DNA of 64,000 nt from Aphanomyces cochlioides (GCA_019828595.1 JAHQRK010000002.1:3720001-3784000), one strand, 5' to 3'; shown: positions 10,730-24,257, numbered from the stretch's first letter. Translations and numbers: made by a program. The notes: a model not told the origin generated them from the sequence alone.

Positions 10730-12002
10730 CGTCTCTCCCTCTTGCGATCTTCTGCTGCAGTTCGAGAATGATCGATCTGGACCACACGTTCGTCATAGAA
10801 CCACAAACGGGTGCTGTTGCGTCAAATGATGGGGAACTCGTCCAAGATGATCCATGTGATGGTACGAAACCGTTTCAAAATGAAAGAAAGTGGTGCATTC
10901 GGACGACCTTCCTTAAATAAGATTGATAATCTACACCGACGTACTGTAAGCAGTATAACACCTCTCATGACGCTCCGCGCCTCAGTCAGGGACCTTGGCT
11001 CGCGCCATTTCCTTGACCATTACATCGATTAGTGTGATTTTGTTGTCTTGCTGTATTCGAGAGCGTTTCCCGCTCTGAGGTTTGAAGAAGTGAGAGCGTC
11101 TTCAGGATTAAGGCTCCAATTTTGCCTCCACCTCGGTAAATACTCTATTGATTCACATGGGCAAGTATTAATTCTATGCCTAGTTTCTGCTCTCATAGCA
11201 AACGAAGCCGCCTCGCATGCTATTCGCCTTTGTTGATCCGAAATAGAGCAAGGATATGAGGAGCAAATCATTTCATGCATGGCTGCCATGAGTTCGCTGC
11301 ACTCAATACAACGAGGACTTCGCAAGTAAAATTACACCAAACAACTTCATCATCATCACAAATTTGTTGGGGGAGATGGCATTCTCGAGTATCGCTGGTA
11401 AGAATGCACCGCTCGATCCCCCACCCTTTGCAATAACACCAGGCTTGTTTGTTCGCTTCCCTAACTTTCCAATGATGGACACATTCGACAATTGCAATCG
11501 TGTTAACAATTGCCTTTCTCGATAAATGGGAGCTCGAAACTCCACATATGATTGATAGGGACAGTTTGGGGCTGACAGTGTGTCTTAGTTTTTGACTATA
11601 GCGAGAGCGAGCAAACAAAACACAAATCATTCCAACTAGGTCGGTCCAAAACCTGTTGCTCATCTAATTACTGTACCTGTACCAAGTTGGGGCAAAGATC
11701 GTGTCGAGTGAATGAGCTCAACGGAAAGACTGGGCTTTCACGGGAATTCCATTCCTTCCGGACATGACCATCTCAAACCCTTGATGAAAAGGCGTGGATT
11801 TCTGAGCGGAGTGCAACACGTGTTTCCTTGCAATTGTTGACTATCGCCTGGAGCCAAATACCCGACAGATCAAGTAATTATAGTGAAACCAAATGAAAAA
11901 ACGGTTGTATCGATGGTAAAACCGAGTATCGACAATTGCATCGGGGGTATGGATGGACCTTCGTTTCTCTGTCACTTTTAAATCAACCTCCAACCAGAAA
12001 GA
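10730..12002. other. Region of short, unassigned open segments between E2F and copper chaperone
   Basis: On the - strand three open segments are visible: 11268-11663, 11029-11325 (cysteine-rich, starting SPRCIECSELMAAMHEM) and a short one near 11719-11860 (containing GFEMVMSGRNGIPVKAQSF). I could not join them with consistent splice phases, and I recognise no family. They may be exons of one small gene or a decayed gene. The part next to 10730 is the E2F promoter; the part before 12003 is the promoter of the copper chaperone. Confidence 0.25.
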
Positions 12003-12265
12003 ATGTCGAGCACGGTGGAATTCAAGGTGGGCATGACATGCGACGGCTGCTCATCTGCTTGCGAACGCATCCTAAAACGCATTCCAGGTATAAATGTGAG
12101 GTATGATAATGACTCATCCGCTTGGCTCTAGGAGTTGAGACGGTCAAGTGCGATATTGAAGGCCAGCAAATTCTCGTCGAAGGCACAGCTGACGCTCAAG
12201 TTATGCTAGAAGCGTTGCTCAAGTGGTCCAAAGCGAGTGGCAAGAGTGTCGAACTCGTTCAATAA
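12003..12265 (+). CDS. ATOX1/ATX1-type copper chaperone
   Basis: Exon 1 (12003-12087) and exon 2 (12132-12265) flank a 44-nt intron (GTATAA...CTCTAG, phase 1) and encode 72 aa. The N-terminus MSSTVEFKVGMTCDGCSSAC holds the MxCxxC copper-binding motif of heavy-metal-associated domains, in the loop before helix 1. The rest fits the small ferredoxin-like fold (GVETVKCDIEGQQILVEG, then a lysine-containing C-terminal strand). ATX1 proteins carry Cu(I) in the cytosol to secretory-pathway P-type ATPases. The length matches the family (68-73 aa). Confidence 0.88.
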
Positions 12266-12335
12266 GTTATACTTTTGAACATGACTTTTGTGTTTTTACG
12301 AGCAATTAATTGTATTGATGCTGTACATATTCCAT

Positions 12336-15300
12336 CTACTTTCTCTGTTGGTTTGACATCATACGGACTTTCTTCGTCATTGAGGCGTTCGTCTGTTTGA
12401 GACGCTCCAGCGTTGTGCCGCATGTTGCTGACTGTTCGACGACTTTGCTGTGAGTCGGCAAGCCAGCACTGGCGGGGGGCGGAGTGAAATTGCGGCTTAC
12501 ACTAGAACCAAACGCGACACGTTCGTGGACTAGTTCCTTCTTGATAGGAGGTTGGGCGCCACCGAGGCTATCTCGTCGTCGTGATGCAGATGATGCAGAC
12601 ACTGGCCGTCGCTTTGGTTTGGTTTCGTCACCTACAAAGGTAAACTTTAAAAGATGCGACTTGGTAAGCTATTTACTTGCAACACTATTGCTGTCATTAG
12701 AGTTCGAATGTTCTTCGTCTTCCTTGCGCACTAAATTTTGTTCTAGTCGCAAGTTTTCTTCACGCTTCACGAAATACTACGAAGTGATGGAATAAATATC
12801 TGCATAGGAGGTGGCGCTCATACCTCGGTCAGGCGTTCTTCTGTCTCACGTTTAGCATCCTCAACAGCTTTGGCTTTTTCAGTCAGTGCCTGCTTGCGGA
12901 ACTTGATTAATTGATTCAGTTGAGTTTCCTTGAGAGCTTCAATGGCTTCAAGATGGTTTTCTCTAGCAACTTCTTTTGCGGCTGCCATTGCTGACTTGTG
13001 CTTCCATCTCAAGAAGGCACGTTGAACACTGCATTTCATTGCGATTTCGGCTCGTGTTTTTGCGATGCATATGCGATTGTGTGTTTCGAGGACATGTATT
13101 GCTGCGAGTTGGCATTCTTTGGCTAATTCCATGGCACGAAGCGCGTCTGGCCACATCACATCACTGTCGTCTTCGGATGGCTGGCTGCTCATATCGGCAG
13201 CCCATTTTTCCTGGTGGCCTTCGAGTTTTGACAATGTGCTTCGGAGCTGATTTAATTGAGGGTCATCCTGGTTTGATTGCATCATGGCAACGAGTTGTTC
13301 AAAATTCAAATCTGTTGGTGGTGCAATGATTGCGCTCTCGAGGTGGTGCTGAGGTGAAACACGAGATAAAGCTTCATTGCATGCTCTTATGGTGTCGTGG
13401 ACAGTGTCTTGGACATTCAGAGGAACTTCGACTATTTGATTTACTGAATTGACCAAGTCCTTCACAGATGATTCCAATTCAGACATCTTGGCTTCCCATG
13501 CTGAAACAATTTGGTCAATGGGTGAATCCGCGGTCAAGTTATGAAGTTCGCGCAGTAGCAGTGGGAGAATTTGTGAATGGAGATTGTCGCTGTCTGTCTC
13601 CAGTTCACTTTGCCGTATAGCGTATCGATCAAGTGTCTCAGTAAAATCGGCGGATCGAACGTACTCTTGCCAATTTGTTAAATCTTTTGGTGTGGTGTCA
13701 ATGAGGCGGACCATGGTAGCCAATTCTTCGCTGAGAGTTAGGCCATCGCGTTCGATTTCATCCAGACGCCCTGCGAACTTTTTCAACCTCTCGTCAAATT
13801 TATCCGATTGGATGTATTCTGTCCAGCGCGGTACATCCATGGACGAATGAGTCGAGACATCGAGGCCTGTCGTGATTGCGCGATGCATTTTGGTGAATGC
13901 TGCACAAATGGCTTTGTCTTGACCAGATAGTTGACGTAATTTATCCACAAATGGCTGCGAATGAATGTACGATGCCCACTCGGTGGAATCCATCGAGGGT
14001 TTCATTTCTTGTTGTGGCCATAACACTGCGTGAATGTTTTGGAGCGCATCACACATGGCTTGATTTTCAACATCAATTCGTGTCCACTTGGTTTTGGTAG
14101 ACGCAATTCCTTCGTCAAATGCACTAGTATTGGCCCACTCACGCCATGATGCAACGTCAGCAGTATCTTTCGTGGGCAGGGATTCGATTGGAAAGATTGC
14201 AGTACCAAATGTGCGAATAGCCACACAGAGATCATGTGCCTCAGCATGCTTCTCGTGAACGAGCTCTGCAAAAGCTTGTGATCGAAGGTACTCGATCCAA
14301 GCCGGCCATGTCATTGTTTTTTTGCAGTTGAAAGCTGCGTCATGCATGGTTGTAAGCGCTTCAGTCATTGCTTGAATATTGCGCTTCCATATATCGACTA
14401 CAGCATCCGCGTCGGACGATCCTTCAGGATTTTCATGAATATATTGGGTCAAGAAGGGTAGCACAACTTCGTTCAAGTCGCGACTGTCATGCTCGAGGTC
14501 ATCCATACGCGACACATACTGCCGCAAATTATCGGCAAACTCTGTTGATGCAGCATATTCGCTCCACTGTTCAAGGTCCATAGTATTCGTCGCCACATGA
14601 GATGGGTAGAGCAGACGGTGCATCGTCATGAGTGCACTAGAAAGTACTTTGTGGTTGGTAACATAGACGGCGTCCTTCATGTCTTCTAACCATGCGTCAA
14701 CCTGCTCTTCTCGTGGAAGACTCGAGGGCAAAGGATGCACGTGATGCATTGCAGCTACGAGTTGGCCTAATAGACGTTGGCGATAGTGCCATGCCTCGTG
14801 TAGTGTCGCGGCAAGATCAGTTGATGTAGCAGCATCATCAAACGTGGCGACAATTTCCAACACAACAGACATGACATCTTTTGCCATACCATCAGGGAAG
14901 AGCGAAACAGAGCTAGTAGGTACAACAATATCTCGGGTTCTACGGCCAATTGTGAGTCAGCGCGATAAATTTATCAAGATCACAAACCTGTTGACTTTGC
15001 GAGTCAAATCATCTGCTTTGTCGTTCAGCGCATTTGATTCTTCAATGGCTTTAAGCCAGCCTGTGCTTCCACTCAAATCATCTACCTTCATCGCACCCAA
15101 GTCACCGGATTTGGTGGATAGGGAGTGAATAGACGTCTGAACATCGAGGAGAGTGGATTGCATTTTGTCCATTGTCACAGGCACGACGTTGGTCAAGCCC
15201 AGGACAGGTGCGATATCCTCAACGAAAGAGGAAATCCAAGGCAATGCTTCGTGTTGTTCCTTAGCTTGAGCCAATTGCTCTTTGAGGACTTCCACAATTG

Positions 15301-18300
15301 TGTTGAGGTTCTCTTGGCCAAGTCGCAACTGATCATTCTCTGACACAAGCAGTGCGTAGTCATCAGGGAGGCTCAGTTGCTCATGTCGATGTGTGACATT
15401 AGGACGCGTAGCCCGCAGATGCTCTAATTGGCTGATCAAGTTGATCTTCTCGTCAAGCAAGCTTTGTAGCTGGGCGATGCGATCATCTGCAGTGGCGACT
15501 GTAGAATTCAGATCCAGTACAAGGTTATCCTTCTTTGCCAAGAGCTCCTGAAGGGTTAGTAGTTGAGCGCTGAGTTCAGCACACTTCAGCTTCCAGTGTG
15601 ACTCCAATTCATCCATTTCGGATTGTTTCTCTTCATGTTGAATGGTCAGCAATTTATGTTTCTCGAATAAGTCGTCGTACAAGCTGGTGACTTGGATGTG
15701 TAAAGTTGAGAGTTCCTCGTATCTTCTGTTGGCTTCGCTTTCCTCAAGCTTGAGAGCTGACATTTCTTTGTTGAAAAGTTCCTGCAAGTGAGCGATTTCT
15801 TCTTCTTTTGACTCTAGTTCGGCTTGCAATTCATTGGACTCTTGGACCCATCTTTCTTCTGCATTTGCATGCTCATGCGTGAGTTCAGAGCATCGAAGTT
15901 CCGAATCTTTTGCGATACGTTGCAATTGCTCTACTTGTGACACCAACTCTGCTGATTTTTGGGCAAAATCTTGTGATAGAGCTTCCAACTCGAACTTTAG
16001 CTTTGCGTTTTCGGCCGCCAAAGACTGGGCGTTGTTTGCTAGTTCATTATGAGAGCGACTCAGAGACAATAAGTTATCTTCTTGTTCTGGTAGGCGTTGC
16101 GCGAGGGCGTCCTTTTCACCTTGAATCTGGAGTACTTCCTCGTGAAGAGTTGACTCCGTTCTCAATAGCTTTGCCACTTCTTCTTGAAGTTTCGTCATGA
16201 GTTTGTCTTGTGTAGAAATTTCTGCATTTTTGGCTTCGATTATGGTTTCCAATTGCTTTGCAGACAGCTCTGTCGTTGCCAATTTATCTTCTAGAATCTG
16301 AATTTGCGCTCGAGCACTTGATTCAAGTTGTTGCTTTTCTTTGACCCATTCCGTCTCCTTGACTGACCATGCTTCCATTTCAGTTTTTAGTTTTTTATTT
16401 TGGGTTTGAAGGTTCTGCGCTGTCGACTCCAGATCGCCACGAGATCGACTCAGGGTAGCAATTTGCTCAGCTTGTTCAGGAAGACTCAATTCGAGAGCAG
16501 TCTTTTCTTGAGTGAGAAATACAACTTGCTTGGAAAGCGACTCTTCGGATTTTGTAAGACTTGACACTTTTTCTTTCATCCTTTGGAGCTGCATTTGCAG
16601 CTTGGACATATCATCAGCAGTGTGAGAAACGGAAGCTTCTAATTCCATTCGTTTGGTGTGATTATCATTCAACTCATTGATCAATTCAGCCTCTTGGGCC
16701 TTCAAGCGTGAAATATGCTGTGAACATTCATCAATGTGAGCATCATATTGTGCCGATATAGTTTCATGCTTTTCAGTCATCGCATTCAATTCAGCTTGTA
16801 AGCGCGACACATCTTCTCGTAAATTTGCAGATGCCAATTCCAGAGCATCGCGGGCTCGACTTACTGTTGTCACCTTTTCACGTTCCTCGTGCAATTTTTC
16901 CTCAGTATGAGCCTTTTCGTCTCGTAGTTGGGTCAATTGATTTGTCAGCTCTTTCTCCGATTTACTGAGGGCATCCACTTTCAGTTTGAAACGATCCAAC
17001 ACCATCTGCAGCTGTGCTATTTGGTTTGTCTTGTCGCTTAAACTCATCTCCAAGCCAGCTATCTCTGATGCTTGTTGCTCGACCTTGGAGTGCAATTCCG
17101 TGATTTCACTAGCCAGGCGAGTCTTGGCATTTTCAAGTTCAGCCACTTTACTTTTCAGTAGCTCATTTTCCTCATGTGCAAATTTTGCTGTAAGTTCGAG
17201 TTCACCGTGGGATCGGCTGAGTGATGCAAGTTTCTCTACTTGCTCAGGTAAGCTCATCTCGAGAGAAGATTTTTCTTCCATAGCCTGGTGCAGCTGCATT
17301 GATAGACCAGCTTCTGCCTTGGTGAGGTCAGCTACTTGTTCCTTCAAATCGCTTAATAATTGCTTCAAATGCGCTATCTCTTCATCTTTCTGCTTTTTTA
17401 CATCTTCGAGCTCAGAGCATGTAGTTGAGAGGAGTTCGCTGGATGCTTCGAGATTGCGAGCTCGAGCCTCCAAAGTTGCCGCTTGAAACACAAGCTCCTC
17501 TTTCTCCAAAGACAAATGCTCGACGTGTGATGACAAAACTTTTAGTTCATCTTCCAAGGCACAACATTGACTTTGACGACGATCCACGTCAGCCTGTTTG
17601 CTATTTAGCTCTTCGCTTTTGTCTTGTAGCTCCTTTGAGAGTGTTACTTCTGATGTCTTCAGTGTGGCAGTTATCACTTTCATTTCATCCAGAAGAGTTT
17701 GCATGGAGGCTATGTTTTCATCTCTGTCATCCACTTCTGACTTTAGTTTTGTGCATTTTGCATCGTTTTCAGCTTGCAGATCCTTCATTTGACCCTTTAC
17801 AATAGACACTTCTCGCGCAATTTCATCCTTTTCTTCAGTCACTGCACTAAGGTTATTTGTTGCATTGACAAGCTTTTTCGTCAAATTGTCAATCTCAATT
17901 TGTAAACGAGCAATTTCATCGTCTTTAATTGCCAGTTTGCCCTGCAACTCCAGGCGATTGGATTCCATCTCATTGGTCAACTGAGCTTGAGAGTCATTCA
18001 ATACCATAATCTTTTCCTTGAAGCGATCCAACAAGTCTTGCAATCTGGTCATGCTTGCATCATTTTCAGCAATTGTCGACTCGAGTTGAGCTCGAAGAGC
18101 CGCGAGTTCGGCGCTCAGATCTGTAGTACGCTCCAAGGCCGCATCTCTTTCTTTTGTGGAGTCTTCCATTTGTTTTCTTGCTAAGATCACTTCTTCGAGC
18201 AATTTCGAGTTCTCGTCGGCCATGGCGGAAGTTTTTTTGTCCATGTCCACTTGGACAGACTCGAGTTGCTGAGTCAATGCTGACTCGGATGTCGTTAAAG

Positions 18301-21300
18301 TCTCAATACGTTCCTTGAATTGATCCAAGAGCGCTTGAAGTCTATTAATGGTGTCGTACTTTTCACCAAGTGTTGTTTCGAGTTGTTGCCACTCTGTCGT
18401 CTTGGCCTCGAGATATGTCGTAGACTTCTCTAGTTGATGGGCTAATTCGGCATTTTCTTCAGTAACAACCCCTAGCTGGCTTGATACGGCAGAATAAGAT
18501 GCGGTCAATGCAGAAACTTTATCCTTCAAACTCTGACCAATCATTAGGAGCTTCGACAACTCGTCTTCTTTCTGATTCAAGGATGTCTCAAGCACCGAGC
18601 ACTTTGCAGCAAATGAGTCGCGATCAAATGTCATCGCTTCAAATTCCTGATTCCAACTTGATTTCGCCTGGTGAAAGGCCGCATCGCAATCTCTTTTTTC
18701 TTGTGTCAGAGTTTGAACCAAATCTTTCAATCTGATATTCTCAAATTCCAAAGTCTTTGAAGTTGACTCCAGTTCACTGTGTGCATGGCTCAGGACAGCA
18801 AATTTTTCCTCATGTCCAGGCAGGCTCATTTCAAGGATTGACTTCTCTTCGCTCATTTGACTGAGTTCTTGTTGCAGTGCCATTTCTCTTGCTATCAGTG
18901 CGTTGTTTTGTGCGGTCAGCTCAGCCAAACGAGCTTCTTTCTCCATCACCGCTTCAGTCAGAAGTTTGCATTCTGCTCCACTGGAATCTAATTCAGATTT
19001 GGCTGCTTCATATTGAGTCTTGAGTTGGTCAACGGAATATTTCAACGAGTTGACCTGATTAGTCAAGTCATCATTGGCTTGGGCGAGGCTTGTTGCTGTT
19101 TTCTCGAGCTCTGAATATTCAGAGCTTGAAATCTTCAGCTGTCTCTTGTAATCATCCAAACTTGCGTCGACTTCGGACTTCAGTTGCTTCACCTCATCCA
19201 ATTGATTCTTGAGGTTGCTCTCTGACTTTGTTAGGGACGATATTTTGTCCTGAAGTTGCTGTAGTACATCATTGAATTCCCCCTCTTTATTGGCAAACAT
19301 GATTTCAAGCTCTTTCTGAAGTGAAAATTGGTTTTCCACGGCATTATTCAATTCAGATGCTTTTTTCTCCCACTCAGCCTTTTCGACATTGAGTGTATTG
19401 ACAGCAGACTTCAAGAGTACCAATTCATCCTCGAGAGATCGTGACTTGAGATCGAGTTCACCACGTGATTGGTTAAGCTCGTCAACTTCAGCCAGTTTTT
19501 CCTGTTCAAGACGGGCTATATCAGCAGCCATTGTTGCCTTAGACATTTCCAAATCGCTCAATTTTGCATGGAGGTCAGCCAAGACTGTATTCTTTTCATC
19601 CAAGTTCGTATTATGTTGGGCTTGCAAAGCAGCGAGGGTTGACTCAAGTCGCAGGTTTTCTTGACGCAGTTGTCTAGACACGTCTTCAAGTTCACTTCGG
19701 ACAGTTTGATTTTCTTCATGCATTGCTAGCCATTTGTTTTCCCACTCCATATCTGTAGCCTCACGAATTGCCATGAGCTCCTCTAGTTGCTTAATCAATT
19801 TTTGCTCTTTAGCTTCAGCAATCGAATCCTTTTCGGCTTCAGATGCAGCTTTATCTTCCAAAGCGAGCTGTAGTTGCTCCTTCAATTGCTCTTCTGACAG
19901 CATTGACACCGCCAATCTATCCTTCAGTTGGATTACTGCTTCTTTGAGTTTGTTAATATCTTCATCACGTTGTGCAATCAGCTTTGACTGGGCGGAGTGC
20001 ATATCGTCTGCAGCTGTTTTCAATTCGTCAGCCCTGTTTGTCTCTTGGATCAATTTTGTCTGGAGTTCAATGAATGCGACATCGAAATTCACTTTAAATG
20101 TCCTTTCCTGTGGAGTATACATCAGTATAACCTGACTTCAGAGAGTACAGTACCTCTTCACGAAGCATCATTACTTGTTCATACCACATGCGCCAAGTCT
20201 CAATTTCAAGGCGTAAGCGAGATACGAGTTGGTCCATTTCAGCCAACTCGTCTTGTAAGTTCACCAATTGGGTCTCAACCTCGTCAAGTTTTTGCTCCAG
20301 CTCTTGTTTCTCCTCATAAATCGAGTCGTAGTCGTCTGTTAACACATTCACTTCGCGTTTGAGATCGTGAACACGAGTTTGAAGAGCCTCAATTGCTCGA
20401 TCACGCTCCGAAACGGCTTTATCGAACTCAGCCTTGTCATGATTTAAGCGTCGTTCCAACTCTGAGACACGGTGGTTGGATTCCTGTATAGTTTGCTCTT
20501 TACTGGCCAAGGATTTCTTTAGTGGCCTGACTTCGGCTTCTGCAGTCTCCAAAGCTTCTTGCATTTGCTCCAACTAATTCAAATTAATTTTGTCATCAAG
20601 ATGCGTACATACCTCTTGAGAAAGCTCTTCAATTTGATTGTTGAGGCCTACACATGTTTCACAGGATCCCTCATCACCATTCTCTCGCTTCTTGCGCCAT
20701 TCTTCAAGTTCTTCAACCAAAGATTCCTTCTCCTCCACAATAGCATCCAAGTCAGCTGTGACCACCTTAATTTCCCGCTTCATCTCGTACACACTCGCTT
20801 GGAGCGCGTGGATCATTTCATCCCGGTGGGACAAGTCTTCTTCCATTTGAGATTTTTCAGCAACGATTTTTTCGTGAGCTAAAACAAGAGGGTTGATCTT
20901 CTCGAGCAAGGCATCAACTTCCTTTTCTTGTAGCTCTCGCTCTCGACGCAAGCGACCCATGGCTTCCTCAGTAGTCGCAATAGTAGCTTCATATGCCTGG
21001 ATCTGTGCTAAAAGTGCAGCGTTTTCAGCGTGCACACTGCGGGTAGGATGCTCATCACTGAGCTGCTCCAAGTTATTTTCAGATAGTTGGGCAGCAAGAT
21101 GAGGATCTCGTAATGCATGGTTTTCTTGTGTCAACTGACTAATGTGCTCCAGGAGGCCAATCATTTCACTACGATGCTGTTCGCGCGCAGTGAGAATCTC
21201 TGTCCGAAGTGCTTCCATGAGATCACTGCAGGGTCCGTTGAAATGAGTGGGGCACTCAGAGCCATCATCCTTTGTGGGTTCTAGCCTTCGGAGAAGAGCA

Positions 21301-22384
21301 ATTTGGGCATCTAATTCATTCTTGTAAATGATGACGCGTTGCTGGAGCAATGTGTTTTGACGACTCAAGTAAGCTAGGTTGGCTCCAGGAACAGCTAATT
21401 CAGCTTCAAGAGCCTCGTTGCGACTTGTTGCTTTTGCTAACGCCGTTTCCAGATCGTGAATTTGCCGCTGAAGCATTGACATTGACGAGACAAAGTCGTT
21501 CTCGGGTTGATTTTCGGCAAGTTCCTGTTTAAGATGGTGATTTAGCTTTGCAACTTCTGCATTGTATCGTGTCGCGTCGGCAAGCTGTCCTTCAAGTGCA
21601 CGAATGTGATCTCGGAGAATATCGAGATTATTTCGATGACTATCCTGTATATTATCACGAAGATCATCGATTGATGCATCCAAGTCGACATTAGTCCACT
21701 GAATCCCTTGAGATGAACTTTCTGGACTCCAATCGAATTTTCCTGAGAATGTTTGAGATGGATTAGGCTAAACACGTACCAATAGTGCTGTCATCTTTTG
21801 GAGATTGGCGAAGGGCATCTATCTCTCGCTGCATTGCTTGAATCAATGCATCTTGAACACGAATTGTATCCCGCAAGTGGTCAATAGATGAGCGTTTGTG
21901 AAGTTCATCCAGTGCCCAGAAGGCCAACACTTTAACATCGCTTTTCGTCGACATGGATTCATTTGTTTGCACCTACACCGTAATTTTATCCACGTTGCTT
22001 GAATCGCTTATGTACCTGTTTACTGGTCATCGACATGAACTGATGTTGGAGACATGCAACATCCACGGGGCTTTGGGTCAGTTGTGCTTGAGTCGCAAGC
22101 AGCCGCTTTTCAATCAGCCCGGCGAGAATTTCTTGAATCACAGCGTATTCTTGCGTTTGGCTATCATCGTCTGCAGGATTGGCTTCATTGTCGTTATGCA
22201 GCATATTGGCAATCTGTGCAGCACAAACGGCGGCAAGTTTGGCGCGATCAAGACCATGCCAAATCGTTCCATTCGCTTTCTTCGATGGATCGTTGGTTAA
22301 AAAATAGTCATGGACCTCACGTAATATTTCCAGCAGGATATCTTTTCCCCGGACGTGGTCTATATCAGCATCTCCTCCGTCCAT
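12336..22384 (-). CDS. Giant coiled-coil protein (about 3247 aa, eight exons)
   Basis: Exons: 22016-22384, 21780-21972, 20613-21742, 20154-20573, 14988-20107, 12824-14939, 12677-12776, 12336-12631. All seven introns are 37-48 nt GT-AG with consistent phase, and the total (9744 nt) is divisible by three. I chose the ATG at 22384 for its context (CCGACCATGG); an in-frame ATG exists at 22498. A small globular N-terminus (about 120 aa) is followed by some 2000 residues of near-continuous heptads. Residues then change to a region of spaced short helices (WPAWIEY, WTEYIQS, WQEYVRS units) and a basic serine-rich tail. At least four copies of an SLPEQ-E-LSRSHGELE unit occur in the coil. Such proteins are Golgi tethers, centrosome or basal-body scaffolds. 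A centrosomal/flagellar role is possible but not shown. Confidence 0.85.
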
Positions 22385-22539
22385 GGTCGGCGGTATGGAA
22401 CTTGTCCTTTCTCCGCTTCCCGCTTTGAATTCCACTGGGTTTATGCTCCATATCGACTGGGATGTTGAGCTGTACTTCGAATTTCGCATTTCAAGCATGC
22501 AATTGGCCCATTATTACTTCGATATTCGATGTCTAGCAT

Positions 22540-22797
22540 TGCGTGGTCACCGAATTTGTCAGTCTCGGGTGCAGATTGAACCCTCTTTTGTCCAAAAACG
22601 ATGGCGCCACCTTGGATACTCTCAAACAGTACCTGCTTTTGTCAATTCTATATCAAATTTTACAGGTATATCACCATTCACATGTAGCAGGACACAAACC
22701 TCTCCAACTTGGATCGATGGATCCAAGGCAGTTGAGCTTTTCGGTAAGTCGTCGATACGTCAAGAGCACTAGCATGTACTTCCTGAACTCATGGTGA
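22540..22797 (+). CDS. Possible short + strand gene divergent from the coiled-coil gene
   Basis: An open segment on the + strand begins 160 bases upstream of the coiled-coil gene's ATG and encodes NDGATLDTLKQYLLLSILYQ followed by weaker sequence. It ends at about 22797 and contains internal GT/AG pairs that could mark introns. It is not clearly a shadow of the - strand gene, which starts further left. No family is recognised, so this is a weak candidate that may be a small gene or gene remnant. Confidence 0.2.
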   Translation, partial: CVVTEFVSLGCRLNPLLSKNDGATLDTLKQYLLLSILYQILQVYHHSHVAGHKPLQLGSMDPRQLSFSVSRRYVKSTSMYFLNSW

Positions 22798-23375
22798 AAT
22801 GTGAGACTATAAGCGGCAATTTACACAGTGCAACCAAGCAAAGTGTATATGCATTTCATTGGTAAATAGAAATGGGAGGTTTTCCCGCGTCAGCATACAA
22901 TACACTGTAGATCCTCGCGAGTACAAAAAAAGTGCAGAACGAGGCTTGTCGACACAATGTCAACGTGCTCAAAGCGCAAGAGCCCACAATATATGTTATT
23001 CGAAAGCGGTAAAAAGATGTTCCCTACTTCAGTTAACATTGGTTTGTGCGGAAAATTTCCGAACGAGACTTTACAATAAAATGCTCATCTCGTTACCTTT
23101 TGCTATCGATTGGTTTTCGCTGTTTACGCTCAGAATATTTGGCGTCAAAACCTCCAATATCGCGATATTCGTTGCTGTAGTAATAAAATCTTTGGTATAC
23201 TATTAATAGTATATATTAATAATGCTGGAGATGAAATACGTTGTTCATCCTATAAAAGTAGTCTCGTTAGCGGCCAGAGCAGCCCCCGGGTGATGCGGGA
23301 ATCGAGCATAGACGAATACACATTGCAAGCAGGTATCATAGCCTCAGGTCGAGATGAAAAATATAGTAAAGTCCA
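22798..23375. other. AT-rich intergenic stretch
   Basis: This 578-base stretch contains AT-rich segments (around 23195-23225, TTAATAGTATATATTAATAA) and no convincing coding frame. It is the left flank of the transposon-rich part of the window. I looked for a terminal inverted repeat partner for the adjacent transposase and did not find one. Confidence 0.3.
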
Positions 23376-24257
23376 TTAAAGCTGGTCGATTAATTTCACG
23401 ACTGAATACAGTGGCGATTCATTCTCAATGCAGACCTGAACCGTATTAGCCACTGCCAAAAAGCACATCATATGATCCTCGATGCGATGTCGATAAACAC
23501 ACTTCAAGACGCCAAACTGTTTTAGTCTTGCATTGGCAGTTTCATGCCTAGCCATGACTTTCTTCTGTATACCTGCAGATTCTGGGTTGTACGTTGGATT
23601 CGCGAAAAAGTCGCGATCCATGTACCCCTTGTCGGCAAGTGTCATTTCACCTGGTAAGACCGCGATAGCATAAGCTTCTCGCGCGAGCTTGAGGTCTGAC
23701 CACTCTCCAGCTGGTTTACTTCCGTTGACCCAAACGATATGACCTGATCGTATACAAATTCCCACTTCGTAACGTAGTGCGGACTTGTTGAATTTGTGAG
23801 ACCACCATTTACGATCAAATGGTGTTGGTTCATTGATAACAAAATCGGTGCCATCCAAGGATACCAAGATATTTGCTCCTCGTGGAGCCAAATCGAATCG
23901 ACTATTCCAGGTTATCTACAACCATTATAATTAAAATCACCACGAACATCTTACCACTTGCATTCCAGCAAGAGCATCTACCATAATCCATGTCCATTTT
24001 CGAAAGGTCTTCTCGTCTACTTGACACAATGCCGCATGGACGTGCTCCGTTGCATAAACTTTGAGAAACAGAAGGGCCCATAGCAAGTGACAGGGCTTAG
24101 CATCTGAGGGTGTTGGCTGCAGTTCTTTCCACAGAATGGAGGCAATGCTGGGTGATACACCAAACATTAACTTGAATCGTCTTCCTGTTTGAGCTTTGTT
24201 TGGGTATTTGCGTGTCAGTAATGGCTGAGCTATGTGCCAAATGCAGTCGTTGTCCAT
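23376..24257 (-). CDS. PIF/Harbinger-type DDE transposase
   Basis: Two exons (23955-24257 and 23376-23915) join across a 39-nt phase-0 intron (GTAAGA...TTGTAG) to give 280 aa. The catalytic triad blocks of the DDE_Tnp_4 group are visible: SLDGTDFVI (first D), ADKGYMDRDFF (second D) and HETANARLKQFGVL (E). Between them is the typical WWSHKFNKSALRYEVGI... IVWVNGSKPAGEWSDL region. The N-terminal helix-turn-helix part is short. The reading frame is uninterrupted. A divergently oriented gene at 24895 may be the second protein of the same element. No flanking terminal inverted repeats were found by eye. Confidence 0.85.

Noticed and set aside
16986..17486. Serine/cysteine-rich + strand frames opposite the coiled-coil gene
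   Set aside because: They are mirror images of glutamate/leucine-rich heptads (CTC/TTC/AGC codons) and are expected by chance opposite any long coiled coil.
22383..22772. 129-codon + strand frame overlapping the start of the coiled-coil gene
   Set aside because: Its first half is antisense to the first exon; only the alternative frame from about 22540 looked worth listing, and that weakly.
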